Source: Tolypocladium sp. Sup5 PDA-1
Taxonomy: Eukaryota; Ascomycota; Sordariomycetes; Hypocreales; Ophiocordycipitaceae
DNA length: 64,000 nucleotides
Assembly: GCA_000750105.3 (NCBI GenBank)
Contig: JPHH03000011.1
Span: 62,001-126,000, forward strand
Reading direction: 5' to 3'
The notes beneath the pieces are model-generated. The model had not been told where the DNA came from. It did not search any database and worked only from the letters and a program-made list of their open reading frames with translations. Below, in pieces: positions 34,889 to 45,871 of this stretch. The position numbers were made by a program, and so were the translations under genes. Each line of letters opens with the position of its first letter. Position 1 is the first letter of the stretch.

Positions 34889-35851
34889 TCAATAGCGATA
34901 TCGGTCGTCGTCGTCTCTGTGGTGCCTGCTGTGTCTGCTGCGGCTGGATCGTCTATCGTCGTCGTACACGTAGTCGCCGTCGTTATCGTACAGCCGGCCC
35001 CTGCCGTTCCTGTGGTCCAGGTCCCCCGGGCGGCCCGAGTCGTAGTGCGGGAGGTCCTCCTCGCGGCCGTGTCGGCCCTCCCAGGTGAGCTGGCGGTTGC
35101 GGCCGCGGTCGCGCGAGTCCTCGACCCTGTTGGCGATGGCGTTGGCACCCAGCCCGCCCGCGACGGCACCGAGGATCGTGGAGACCATGCGCGGCGCGGC
35201 CTCGTCGCTGTGGCGCCGCGCGCGCGCGCCGCCGCTAGTCTTGTGCCGGTGCTTGAAGGCCGCCTCGGAGGCCTTGTTGGCGACGAGGCCGCCGACGACG
35301 GCGCCCAGGAGGCCCGCGCCGATGCCCACGGGCGTGTTGGAGAAGTTGTCCTGGACGACGCCGCGGGCGCGGCCGAGGGTGTCGGTAGTGGTGCCGCGGG
35401 AGCCGGCGCGGGAGCGGCTGCGGCTGCTGCGGTCGCCGTCGAAGCCGCGGCCACGATAGGACCGAGAGGAGGATCGTGACGAGGAGCGCGAGGGCGATCG
35501 CTGGCGGCGGACGACGGCGGAGGACTGCGGGGGAACGGACCGCGGGCGGGAGTCCCTGGACGATGGCGAGGGCACGCCGAGCATGGAGGCGCTGTCGCGG
35601 TAGTACGACTCGTTGAGGCCGCGAGGAGGTTGCTGCTGCTGCTGCTGCGGCGGCGGCGGCGGCATCGGCGGCATCGGCGGCGGCGGCTGCGGAACTTGCA
35701 GGACTTGAGGAACTTGCTGCTGCTGCTGGTTGTCCTGGTCGAAGCCCCTCGCGGTGCTGCTGCCGCCGCCGCCGCCGGAGTGGTACTCGGGGGAGTAGTC
35801 GCGGTTGTGTCGCGATCGACGGTAGTCGTCGTCGGGGGCGTATCTGGACAT
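34889..35851 (-). CDS. Glycine-zipper, Arg/Ser-rich protein of unknown function
   Basis: A single exon encodes 320 aa from ATG 35851 (MSRYAPDDDYRRSRH); no upstream in-frame ATG occurs. The N-terminal 150 residues are disordered: an Arg/Tyr/Asp start, Gly and Gln runs, Pro/Met repeats and an Arg-Ser tract (about 115-175). Two glycine-zipper hydrophobic segments follow, VGIGAGLLGAVVGGLVANKA (about 195-215) and a second with GAVAGGLGANAIANRV (about 245-260). Such segments often form paired membrane helices. The C terminus is Asp/Arg/His-rich. Fungal glycine-zipper proteins of this layout are common, but their role is not established. An antisense frame and a -1 frame are also long here because of the simple composition. 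Confidence 0.75.
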   Translation of the reverse strand: MSRYAPDDDYRRSRHNRDYSPEYHSGGGGGSSTARGFDQDNQQQQQVPQVLQVPQPPPPMPPMPPPPPQQQQQQPPRGLNESYYRDSASMLGVPSPSSRDSRPRSVPPQSSAVVRRQRSPSRSSSRSSSRSYRGRGFDGDRSSRSRSRAGSRGTTTDTLGRARGVVQDNFSNTPVGIGAGLLGAVVGGLVANKASEAAFKHRHKTSGGARARRHSDEAAPRMVSTILGAVAGGLGANAIANRVEDSRDRGRNRQLTWEGRHGREEDLPHYDSGRPGDLDHRNGRGRLYDNDGDYVYDDDRRSSRSRHSRHHRDDDDRYRY

Positions 35852-35857
35852 CTCGCC

Positions 35858-35891
<34 letters not shown>

Positions 35892-36721
35892 TGTATGCTG
35901 GCTGGCTTGGCTTTGCGAAGCACCTCAGTCTTTGGGGCGCGGGACAACAGGCGAGAAGAGGTGCGAGCAGGAGACGGCCGCTTATCAATAGAGGCAGCTG
36001 GGGCTGGGTGAGTGACTCGGTCAGCCCTACGAAGTACGATGCAGAGGTTGGTGGAGGAGAGCAGCTGACCTCAGCTCGGGCAGCACGGGGGACGGGACGG
36101 CTGACGAACTATCGTTTACCACCACGAGACGACAGCTGCTGATGGAACCACCCAATGCCCCGGCTGCCGCCAGACACCGGCAGAGCCGCCTGCATTTGCA
36201 CGGGTGCGTACGGCAGATGGTGGCGGAGCCGGCTGGACGTAGAAGCAGTCCCGACTCCCGAGCACTAGCTGGTGATGTCATTGATGCAAGGCCGCCTCGA
36301 TGGGGACGACGCCCGACGGCTTGCGGCTCTGCGGCGGCGGGAGGGCATCGTCGGGATGGCGCTGGCTCTGCGCGCCTGTTGTTTGCCTCGCGGGATGGGA
36401 TGGGGGATGGGCCGGGGTCTTTGTATCGCCGGTGAGCAGCGGCGTCGTTGGTTATCAGAGATTCAGAGGAATGAGGGTGGAGTCACGTCACTCGACGCCT
36501 CGAATGTGGCGTGCTAAACTTGTGTGTACGAAGTAAGAATACAAAGCAGTCAAATTCAAGCTTTGGTTAACTTGAAGCCGCCTCTTGCCCTCTACTGTCA
36601 AAACCAGGGTCTTGTTGGCGTCTGATCCCTGCCTGCACCGTCAACTCGGAGACCCCATCAGCAGCACCTACGGATAGACTTGGACGCAATCATCAGGCAG
36701 CCAGGCAACCAGGCAGCCAAT
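35852..36721. other. Intergenic: promoter of the glycine-zipper gene and 3' flank of the secreted-protein gene
   Basis: The 870 nt contain a (GGCT)8 repeat at 35858-35889 in the likely 5' leader of the glycine-zipper gene. I see nothing else of note. Confidence 0.45.
35858..35891 (+). repeat. Tetranucleotide microsatellite (GGCT)8
   Basis: Eight perfect GGCT units end seven bases upstream of the start codon of the minus-strand glycine-zipper gene, so on its mRNA the leader would carry (AGCC)n. Confidence 0.9.
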
Positions 36722-37364
36722 CTAACAAAGCTGAAAGCTATTGATGACGTTCCACCCCGAGGGGTCAAAGACCTGGCCGCCCACCGCACGTGCTGAGGTG
36801 CCTCCACACTTCTTAAAGACATACACGGCGCCATCGGCAACTGAACCAAAGGAGTCCAGATACTTGTCGGTCGGCGTCTATTGTCCGAAGTTAGTGGAGC
36901 TCAACTGTGTCCCGGCGGGCAATAAACAGGCTTACATCGTTGCACATCCAAATGCCCATGTCATAGCAGCAGCTGACACGTGAGCAACCGCTCGGGCCGG
37001 GTGGCATATGCGGGGCGCCCTTGATCCTACGGAGATACGCAATGCCGGCGTCATATCCACGCCAACCGATATGGCCCCATCTACTCGGGCCGCAGTTAAA
37101 ACTGGCGCCCTTGAAGTCGGCGCGCTTCTCGACGCCGGTAGTGAGGTTGAAATCCGTATCGTAGTTGGGGTTAATCTCCAAGAGTTGCTTGTGCATCTCT
37201 TGTACCGTGCCGTTCAGTGTCAACACTGGTCCGTCTGGGAACGCCTGAGTGTCCAAGAAGAGAGGAAGGACTACTGCGCCCGGGTAGGGGGCGCCGTGGT
37301 TGTCGGGCAGGTTCGGAGCCGCGCTGACAACCGCAAGAAGACTGTATAGAAGAATGGACAACAT
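36722..37364 (-). CDS. Small secreted cysteine-rich protein with Kex2 site
   Basis: Exons are complement(36722..36877, 36936..37364), giving 194 aa, with donor GTAAGC and acceptor ACAATAG in frame. The N-terminal MLSILLYSLLAVVSAAP is a signal peptide. A Lys-Arg pair at 80-81 is a likely Kex2 cleavage site that would release a mature domain of about 113 residues with 7 Cys. That domain has FNCGPSRWGHIGW, GCSRVSCCYD..WMCND, FGSVADGAVYV and a GWNVI..LC end, an order I recall from a widespread, unnamed family of fungal secreted proteins. It is a plausible host- or competitor-facing factor, but no function is known to me. The gene has its own 1.6 kb divergent promoter with the MFS gene. Confidence 0.85.
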
Positions 37365-38940
37365 GGTGAAAGAGACCTTGCTTGGCTTTGTAAGAGAAGA
37401 AGGAGAAAGCTTAGCGATTGCGCATCTTTATGTTTCGCCCGGACTTGATACTACAGCAATAAATAGGACGTGCTGGTTGAAAGGTGACTAGTCAATATGG
37501 GTATATGCCTCACCAGCCCAAAGTCCAGCGCAAGAGCCACAGCTATCCCCATGCACAGCGATCAGCTTATAAAGTCCGCAGTCAACGAGAGGCCCTCGGA
37601 AGAGAATGCCGCAAAGCTGGCTCTGTTTCGAACCTTGAAATATCCAACTCGAAAGTGGCTGACGCAAGAGCGCCAGGGGAGGCATCTCTCTCGGAGACTT
37701 CGCCCTCTATGAATTAACTATATACCAAATGGCGGTGCAAAGCCGCAATGCCGCGACGGCAACCACTCGAACTGCTCTAGACAAGAGCCTTGCGCGTTGC
37801 CCTCTATTTGCGTATTTTCGCACCTCATTTCTGTAACGTTACGACCCATGCCGCGCCTCGAGGCTAGGCCGAGGTTCTCGGAAAACCGTGGGACAGTCGC
37901 GAACCAGGGCCTTTGCATAGTTCAGCACCTTACGTTGGATATACGAAAGGGGCGAATAGATAGGGGAAAGGCCCGTATTCGAACTTGTAACCAGTTGACC
38001 AATTGCATTTAGCTGGAGATGAAGTGCATCTCAACACACACCACAACACACGAGACAAGACAAGGCAACAATGTACTAAGTCTCTGCTTGCCGGAGCCGT
38101 GTCGCACCCTGCGTGAGAACAATGCCGCATAACGGTCTGTCTCCGCCGGCCTCTCGGCCCCGGGATGTGTTGTCGGTCCCCAAAACAGTATTTGAATAGG
38201 TCAACTAACCAGGTGACTGATCGTACTTGTATAGGGCAATTGAACCGACCAATCAGCGGGCCAGGGCCTCACGTTGCTCACGTTATATACAAAAGCTAAA
38301 GCTGCAAGTGTGTGGCCGTGCACCGTTTCCTACATACAGCTTTGCTGGAATCAGAGTGGACCTGAGGTGCCGAGATCCCTTGATCCCGACATCGTACATA
38401 TAGGCATACCTACATACGAATACCCAACACCAACTTGGCCTCACTCTTGAATGTGTAACGCTTGGTCTCCCTCAAGGACCCACCCACGAAGTTGGCTCCC
38501 AGGGTCCCTCCCTCCCTTTGCGAGGTGCCGGATTCCCCACGAGCAGGCAGCTCTTGGGGACCCGTTATCGGTCAAGTGTGGCCCTGCCAACCCCCCACCC
38601 ACCAAACCACTTCACCAGCCAAGCTCCGGCCTCCACCCCGAGTTCGCCGACTGACAGATGCCCCCTCTAGCAACAGCCCCCCTTGTCGACACGACATGCC
38701 GTCGAGCGAGCAGCCTCTGTCATCCACCGCGTTGGAAATGGCCGCAGGCAGCTGGGGACTAAGACATGCACGATAGGTATGCGGGGGGGACGGACCGCAC
38801 ATGGTGCTAAGCTCGCTTTCCTCGGCCTCGGTAGAAGCTCAACTGGACTCGACAATCCAGCGTTGGCGACGCGGTGACTCTCGTATGCTCATCGTTGTTG
38901 TTCTCACAAGTGCAAAGTATAGAAGCACGGTGTCACGGCC
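37365..38940. promoter_or_regulatory. Divergent promoter region, secreted protein / MFS transporter
   Basis: This 1.58 kb lies between two head-to-head starts. It contains pyrimidine-rich stretches and no recognisable gene. I saw no convincing tRNA. Confidence 0.45.
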
Positions 38941-40533
38941 ATGAGCGTCTCACCGCCGCTGGAGTCGGACATTGCGCTCCAGACCGAGGAGCATCCCGAC
39001 GGCGATGGCCTGGAGGACGGATTCGAGAGCCACGCCGCCGAGTCCGAGAGCCTTCTCCCGAGTTCGGACGGCGACGACGATGACGATGACGATGGCGGAG
39101 ACGAGGCCGACGAGGAGCGTGAGCGCTGGAGCTCGCCGCCCATCAACAAGTATCGGTACATCTCCGTCAACCTGTCTCTGCTCATCATGGGCATGCACGA
39201 CGGCTGCATAGGCGTGAGTACAACATATCCCAGGCAGCATCATCTATCATCTATCATTACTGACGGCTCTTGACGGACAGGCCCTGCTACCATATGTATG
39301 TAGGCCACCTACTCCCAAGACATCGCCGACTAACGCATCGACGGCCAACAGATCGAACGCTACTACGGCCTTAGCCACGCGACCGTGTCCACCATCTTCC
39401 TTGTCCCCTTCCTCGGCTACGTCGCCGCCGCCCTGTCCAACAACTGGCTTCACCACCGCGTCGGCCAGCGCGGCATCGCCTTCCTGGGCCCCGTCTTCCG
39501 CCTCGTCGGCTACGTGCCCATGGCCCTGCACCCGCCCTTTGCCGTGCTGCCCGTGCTGCTCGCCTTCACCGGCTTCGGCAACGGCATCGAGGACAGCGCG
39601 TACAACGCCTGGGTCGGCAACATGCACCGCACCAACGAGCTGCTCGGCATCATCCACGGCTCCTTTGGGCTTGGCGGCACCATCGCGCCGCTCGTCGCGT
39701 CCGTCATGGTGGCCAAGCTGGGGCTCGAGTGGTACACCTTCTTCTACGTGCTCATCGCCGTCGTCTGCGTCGAGCTGGCCTTTGGGCTGTGGGCCTTCTG
39801 GGGCGCCACGGGGGCTGCGTATCGCGAGAAGCTGCGGCGCGGCGGCAACGGCGGCAACGGCGGCGAGGGGGTCACGACGCGCACCGTCCTCGCGGAGCCC
39901 GTCACCTGGCTCGTGGCCGTCTTCCTGCTGGGCTACGCCGGGGCCGAGGTCAGCCTGGGTGGCTGGATCCCGACCTTCATGATGGAGGAGCGGCAGGCGG
40001 ACCCGTTCCTCGCCGGCGTCACGGCGACGCTCTTCTGGCTGGGGCTGAGCCTCGGGCGCGTCGTGCTCGGCTTCGTCACGGGCCGCATCGGCGAGAAGCT
40101 GGCCATCACGGGCTACCTGCTGCTGTGCGTCGCGCTCGAGCTGCTGTACTGGCTGGTGCCCGCCACCGCGGCCGCCATGTTCTTCGTGACCCTGCTGGGC
40201 TTCTTCCTCGGGCCGCTGTTCCCGGCCGCCATCGTCGTGGCCACGAAGCTGCTGCCGCGCGAGTACCACGTCACCGCCATTGGCTTCGCGTCGGCCATTG
40301 GCGGCGGCGGCGCGGCGGTGCTGCCCTTTGTCGTGGGCGCCATCGCCGAGGGCCACGGCGTCGGCGTGCTGCAGCCGGTGATCCTGGCGGCACTCGTCTT
40401 CCTGCTCGCCGTCTGGCTGGCGCTGCCGGGGGGGGAGCGGAAGAAGAGGGCCGGGGGAGGCAAGACGGCGGCTGGGGGAGGGAGTCTGATGAGGAGGGTT
40501 TGGTCGTGGCTTACAGGACGACTTGGCTCTTGA
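38941..40533 (+). CDS. Major facilitator superfamily transporter (Bsc6-like)
   Basis: Exons are 38941..39213, 39281..39295 and 39352..40533 (489 aa). The middle exon is only 15 nt and encodes ALLPY, completing the first helix motif GMHDGCIGALLPYIERYYGLS. The protein has an acidic cytosolic N-terminus with an Asp run (about 43-49) and then about 12 hydrophobic segments in two halves. The break between halves falls at the Gly/Asn loop near 39835-39870. The second half carries LGLSLGRVVLGFVTGRIGEKL, a typical MFS loop. Fungal members of this type are annotated as Bsc6-like or fucose-permease-related transporters; the substrate is not known. The coding sequence is extremely GC-rich and ends about 390 nt before CIA1. 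Confidence 0.88.
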
Positions 40534-40925
40534 CGCTGTGGGTTTTCAGGGGGATTAGAAGTGTCAAGAGCTGTGAAACGACTCAATGACGAATTTGACG
40601 GAATATACTCCTACGGCAGTAAATAAATATGATTGAATGTGAGAGAGTTGTACAAGGTACAAATGCGAGATCGGCATGTTTGATGTTGAAGCCGTATCTT
40701 ATCGGCGGGGCAGGCATAAAGTGACTTCAGCCCACTTCATCCTGATCCCACCATCCCACATCGTGAACAAAGCACGTCACGAGCGCCTACTTCCCCGTCC
40801 ATGCCATTACGGCAATCAGTCTCTACTCTGTATTTTATCCTCGCGGCTGAATCTCATCTGGCCTCTCCATAAACGCAACACTGGGGTGTGCTCCCTCCAC
40901 CTCCGGCACAACGACCACCGCCACG
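40534..40925. promoter_or_regulatory. MFS 3' flank and CIA1 promoter
   Basis: The 392 nt between two tandem genes hold an AT-richer stretch at 40590-40660 and a pyrimidine-rich lead into the CIA1 start. Confidence 0.45.
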
Positions 40926-42308
40926 ATGCCGCTCTCGGAGCAGCACCCGTCCTCCTCCCCGAGCACCACCGCCACGATCCTCCCCCTCGCGCCCCTGCAG
41001 CCCGACCTCCACGAACGCGCCTGGATCTCCGTACCGCACCCGACCCTCCCCCTCATCGCGACCGCGCACTCCAAGGGCGCGACCGTCTTCTCCCTCTCCA
41101 CCCTCTCCGCCCACAGCGCCCTCACGGGGGGCCACACCCGCTCCGTCCGCTCCGTCGCCTGGAAGCCCGGCCTGCCGCCGCACAAGCTGTGCCTCGTGAC
41201 GGCGAGCTTCGACTCGACGGCCGGCCTATGGCGTTGGGACGGCGACGCGGCGGCGGGGGGCGATGCGCTGGAGCGGGAGATTACAGCCGCCGGCGCGACG
41301 AGGGGCAGCGACGACGGCGATGGCGATAGTGACGGCGATGGTGCCGGCGCCGGCGACAGGGACTGGGAGTTTACGCTCGTGCTCGAGGGCCACGAGTCGG
41401 AGATCAAGTCGTGCGCCTTCTCCCCCTCGGGCGCCTACCTCGCCACCTCGTCGCGCGACAAGTCCGTCTGGATCTGGGACGAGTACGGCGCCACCACCGG
41501 CGGCGGCGGCGACGAGGACGAAGACGAGTGGGAGACGCTCGCCATCCTCAACGAGCACGAGGGTGACGTCAAGGCCGTGGCCTGGTGCCCCGACGTGCCC
41601 GGGCGCAACGCCCGCCGCCGCTTCAGCGCCGACGTGCTCGCCAGCGCGAGCTACGACAACACGGTGCGCGTGTGGCGCGAGGACGCCGACGGCGAGTGGG
41701 TGTGCGTCGCCGTGCTCGAGGGCCACGAGGGTACCGTCTGGGGCGTGCAGTGGGAGCCGCGGCCGGACAATACGAGGTTCCCGCGGCTGCTGACCTTTTC
41801 CGCCGACGCGACGGTGCGCGTCTGGACGCTCAAGGACGACGACGATGAGGACGGTGACGGCGACGGCGCCGCTGGGAGGAGCTCGCTCGGTGGCATCCCC
41901 AACACCATGAGGCGGTCGCTGCGCGAGGAGTGGACCTGCACCGCCGTGCTGCCCAAGGCGCACGACCGGGACATCTACGCCGCGGCCTGGAGCGGCGATT
42001 CAGGCCTCGTGGCCAGCACGGGCAGCGACGGCATCATCGCGCTGTACCGGGAGCTCCAGCCGCAATCAGACCCTACAGCGAGCACAGACAACGACCACCC
42101 CATGACCAACGGACACGCCGAGCCGTCGGCCGCGCAGTGGGAGCTGCTCACCACCGTGCCCAACGCCCACGGGCCCTACGAGGTCAACCATGTCACCTGG
42201 TGCCGGCGGTACGACGCGGGCTCCACGCGCAGGGGCGAGGAGGAGATGCTGGTATCGACGGGAGACGATGGCGTGGTCCGTCCCTGGGAGGTCAAGGTGG
42301 AAAGCTGA
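40926..42308 (+). CDS. CIA1: Cytosolic iron-sulfur assembly WD40 protein Cia1
   Basis: A single exon encodes 460 aa from ATG 40926. Seven WD40 blades are visible: GGHTRSVRSVAW, LEGHESEIKSCAFSPSGAYLATSSRDKSVWIWD, NEHEGDVKAVAWCP, LEGHEGTVWGVQW, the KAHDRDIYAAAW blade and a final GPYEVNHVTW. In the family Cia1 pairs with Cia2 and Met18/MMS19 to hand iron-sulfur clusters to cytosolic and nuclear proteins. Compared with yeast Cia1 (330 aa) there are acidic Gly/Asp insertions at about 120-145, 185-200 and 300-320, a usual feature of filamentous fungal versions. It converges on KGD1. Confidence 0.92.
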   Translation: MPLSEQHPSSSPSTTATILPLAPLQPDLHERAWISVPHPTLPLIATAHSKGATVFSLSTLSAHSALTGGHTRSVRSVAWKPGLPPHKLCLVTASFDSTAGLWRWDGDAAAGGDALEREITAAGATRGSDDGDGDSDGDGAGAGDRDWEFTLVLEGHESEIKSCAFSPSGAYLATSSRDKSVWIWDEYGATTGGGGDEDEDEWETLAILNEHEGDVKAVAWCPDVPGRNARRRFSADVLASASYDNTVRVWREDADGEWVCVAVLEGHEGTVWGVQWEPRPDNTRFPRLLTFSADATVRVWTLKDDDDEDGDGDGAAGRSSLGGIPNTMRRSLREEWTCTAVLPKAHDRDIYAAAWSGDSGLVASTGSDGIIALYRELQPQSDPTASTDNDHPMTNGHAEPSAAQWELLTTVPNAHGPYEVNHVTWCRRYDAGSTRRGEEEMLVSTGDDGVVRPWEVKVES

Positions 42309-42663
42309 AAGAGCAGAGGACCTCATTCAAAAGTAAAATACATGACAAAATGAACCTTTCAACAACACTCGTCACCGCGAGGCATGTGATATGATTGACG
42401 CATCAAAAGTCGTTCCATTTTAAATGAAAAACCCACGAATCCCAGATATGCCTTACCGTACCTAAACCACGCTATGGGAACAAGGTACAGATACGAATTG
42501 TCCTCGAGGGAGGGTATGATACAGTGTACTACACAAAGGAGCCTCCCTCGTCCCCAGTCCCTCCCCTCTCCAGCCACCATCTAGTAATAGTCTTCCTCTT
42601 TCAAGCATCACGCCGACGTCGTCTTTCTGCATGTCCGCCCTCTACTGCAAGATCTCGCCTTGT
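42309..42663. other. Convergent 3' region CIA1 / KGD1
   Basis: This 355-nt region between two stop codons is AT-richer than its surroundings, as expected for 3' untranslated sequence. No gene was seen. Confidence 0.5.
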
Positions 42664-45600
42664 CTACTCGCCCTTGAGCTTGTCCTGCTTGACGGTAAAG
42701 GCCATCTCCAGGAAATCCTGCTCCTCCTTGGAGTGCACCGACTTCATGCCCGTCGCCACCGACGCGCTCGGGTTGCGGCCCGCGTACATGACGTGCTTGC
42801 GGTCGTGGTGCTTGGTCTGGTTCAGCAACGTCTCGATGCGCGGCTGCGTGAAGCTCCAGGCGCCGGCGTTGAGAGGCTCCTCCTGCGCCCAGACGATGGT
42901 CTTGGCGTTGGGGTACATGTCCAGGTTCTCCTTGAGCTGCTGCCAGGGGAACGGGTTCAGCTGCTCGATGCGCGTCAGGGCCACGTTGTCGATCTTGTTG
43001 TCCGCGCGGTACTTGTGCAGGCTGGTCCAGACCTGGCCAGTGCAGAGAATGACGCGCTCAACCTCCTCGGGCGACTTAATGGCGCCCGTCTGGTGCTCGG
43101 GGTCGGGGATGATCCACTGGAAGCCAGCGTCCTCGCCCGTGAACTCCTCAATGTTCGAGCGAGCAAGGGGGTGGCGGAGCAGGGATTTTGAGAAGAAGAT
43201 GATGAGCGCTATAGATACTGTCAGCATACCATGCTTACTTCTTGGTCTGAGGCCATAGGGACTTACGCTTTCGGAACTGTCGCTGCATTTGTCGGCGCAG
43301 CGCGTGGAACAGGTTGGCAGGAGTCGTCATGTAGGCAATCTGCATGTTGCAGTCCTGGTGCTGCCGAGCAAGCTTCTCCTCCGACGGGAAGATGCGCGGG
43401 TCCTCGTTGCACAGCTGCAGGTAGCGCTCCAGACGGCCAGACGAGTGCTCGGGGCCCTGGCCATCGTATCCGTGGGGCAGGGACATGACGAGACCAGTTC
43501 GCTGCATCCACTTGACCTCGCCCGAGGCGATGAACTGGTCAATGATGCACTGCGCGTTGTTGGCAAAGTCACCAAACTGGGCCTCCCACATGACAAGCGC
43601 GTTGGGAGACGACAGAGAGTAACCGTATTCGAATCCAAGAGCGCCAAACTCGCTAAGAGATGAGTTGGAGATGACAAACTTGCCCTGGTCCTTGCTGATG
43701 TGCTGGAGAGGGGTGTACGTCTCCTCGGTCTCCTGGTCGTGGAAGACGGCGTGGCGCTGCGAGAAAGTGCCGCGTTCGACGTCCTGGCCAGAGACACGGA
43801 CGTGGTAGCCCTCGGTGACCAGAGTGCCAAAGGCCAGAGCCTCGGCCGTGGGGAAGTCGATGTTCTTGCCCTCGACGACAGACTTGGTGCGGTTGGTGAG
43901 GATACGCTTCAAGTTGCGGTGGATCTGGAATCCCTCAGGGGCGGATCCGATGACCTCGCCAACATGCTCCACAGTCTTAGAGTCGACGCGGGTGGCGTGG
44001 TGAGGAAGGACCTCAGTCGCAAGCTCCTTGGGAGACTTGAAGCCGTTCCAGGCGGACGTGGTCCACTCCTTGGAGGTGGGCTGGTAGTCCTTGGACTTGT
44101 TGAAGCTCTCCTCCAGCATGCCCCAGACCCACTGCTTGTGCTCCTCGACGTCCTCCTTGGTGAAGGTGCCATCCTGGAGCAGCTTGTTGACGTAGACGTC
44201 GATCTGAGGCTCTTTGGAGTTGATGCGCTTGTACATGAGGGGTTGGGTGAACGAGGGCTGGTCGGTTTCGTTGTGGCCGTGCCTGCGGTAGCAGATCAGG
44301 TCAATGACAACGTCGTGCTGGAACTCGGCGCGCCAGTCAGCGGCCAGCTGGCAGACGAAGTTGACGGCCTCGACATCGTCGGCGTTGACGTGGAAGACGG
44401 GCGCATCAATGGCCTTGGCAATATCCGTGCAGTAGGCGGTCGAGCGGGCGAAACGGGGATCAGTGGTGAAGCCAATCTGGTTGTTCACAACCAGGTGGAT
44501 GGTGCCACCGGTGGAGAAGGCAGGCAGAGAGTGGAAGCCCAGGCATTCGTAGACGATGCCCTGAGCGGCAAAGGCAGCATCGCCGTGCAGCAGCACGCTC
44601 ATGGCGGTCCGGTGAGCCTTTTCATCGTTGTTGTAGTGCTGGATGGCGCGGGTCTTGCCCAGCACGACGGGGTCTTCGGCCTCCAAGTGAGACGGGTTGG
44701 CGACCAGGGAGAGCTGAACGCGCTTGCCAGAGGGCGTGGGACGCTCAAAGTTCATGCCCAAGTGGTACTTGACGTCGCCGGAACCCTCGTCCTCGGCGCC
44801 GCCAGTGCCGGCAAACTCGGAGAAGATGGACTCGTTGGGCTTTCGCACGACGTTGGAGAGGACGTTGAGTCTGCCACGGTGAGGCATACCGATGACAATA
44901 TCCTTGACGCCGTAGTCGACGCTGCGGTCAATGAGGGCCTTCATGCCGGGAACCAGCGTCTCGCAGCCCTCGAGGCCGAATCGCTTGTCGTTGGGGTATT
45001 TCGTGGCCGAGAAGGACTCGAAGCTGGAGCTCCAGATGAGTCGGTCGAGGATGCGGCGCTTCTCGTCGATGGAGTACTTGAAGGGCTGGGGCACCTCGAG
45101 GCGCTCGCGCAGCCAGTCGCACTTTTCGCGATCGGGGATGTGGATGAACTCGACGCCGTACGCACCGGCGTAGATCTTCTCGCAGGCAGCGACAATCTCG
45201 CGGAGCGTCATCTTCTCGCGGCCATCCTTCTTGAATCGGGGCAGGATGCCGGGGCCGAGGGTGAATTCGTTGTCGAGGTCCTTTTCGGAGAAGCCGTAGT
45301 GCTCAAGGGCCAGCTCCTTGGGCTTGATGTTACCAAAGCCCGCGGCGGTGTTGCGGATGCCCAGAGGGTCGATGTTGGCCTTGTGGTGGCCACGGGCCTG
45401 GTACGCGCGCACCAGCAGCTGGACCTTGAGATGGTTGGTGACTTCGGAGCCGTCGTCGAGGGCCAGGCTGCCGCCCAGACGAGGCACACCGCCCGTCATG
45501 CCGGGCACCAGGTTCGGAGGCGGCTGGAAGGCCTGGGAGATGGGCATGTCGCCGCTCTCCATGTTCTTGAAGTAGACCTGCCACGAGACGTGGACGCTCT

Positions 45601-45871
45601 TGGGGTCCTCCTTCCACTGCATGTACATCTCATCGATGTAGCTGGCAGCGTTGCCCGAGAGGAAGTTGTCGCTGGGATCGGGGGGCGAGTGCGTCGCGCT
45701 GGTCGCGTAGGAGCGCGTAGCGGCGACGGCCAGGGGCCTGCGGGAGGCCGCGAGCTTCCATGACGAGGTGCGCGCCGAGGTGGTCGAGATGGCGCTTTTT
45801 GAGGACGAGGACGAGCACCGGGCGCCTCGGAGCAGCTGGGAGCTGGCTCTACAGAGCGAATTCCGCAACAT
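42664..45871 (-). CDS. KGD1: 2-oxoglutarate dehydrogenase E1, mitochondrial
   Basis: Exons are complement(42664..43208, 43267..45871), giving 1049 aa. Donor GTAAGT and acceptor TCTATAG join RQFRK to PLIIFFSKSLLRH in frame. The enzyme is the thiamine-diphosphate E1 of the 2-oxoglutarate dehydrogenase complex in the TCA cycle: it decarboxylates 2-oxoglutarate and succinylates E2 lipoate. Visible features are an Arg/Ser-rich mitochondrial presequence (first 50 residues), the E1 N-terminal helix DNFLSGNAASYIDEMY, the ThDP-binding GDAAFAAQG...NNQIGFTT block, and a C-terminal transketolase-like domain with GYDGQGPEHSSGRLERYLQL. Length is that of the family. A 687-codon open frame runs antisense to it and is a codon-bias shadow. 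Confidence 0.97.

Noticed and set aside
34588..35988. 466-codon frame overlapping the glycine-zipper gene
   Set aside because: It consists mostly of Thr/Ala/Arg/Ser runs from reading the same repetitive DNA in another frame. The 320-aa frame has a clear start, glycine zippers and a natural end.
37940..38020. Possible tRNA T-arm (a GTTCGAA-type string on the minus strand)
   Set aside because: The flanking bases do not pair as a T stem, and no acceptor or anticodon stem is found at the expected distance.
39247..40356. 369-codon minus-strand frame opposite the MFS gene
   Set aside because: The composition (His/Glu/Gly/Arg without structure) is that of an antisense shadow of a GC-rich membrane-protein gene.
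43700..45763. 687-codon open frame antisense to KGD1
   Set aside because: It overlaps a complete, strongly supported KGD1 exon, shows no domain and has the Val/Leu/Gly/Asp-rich look of an antisense shadow caused by GC-rich third positions.
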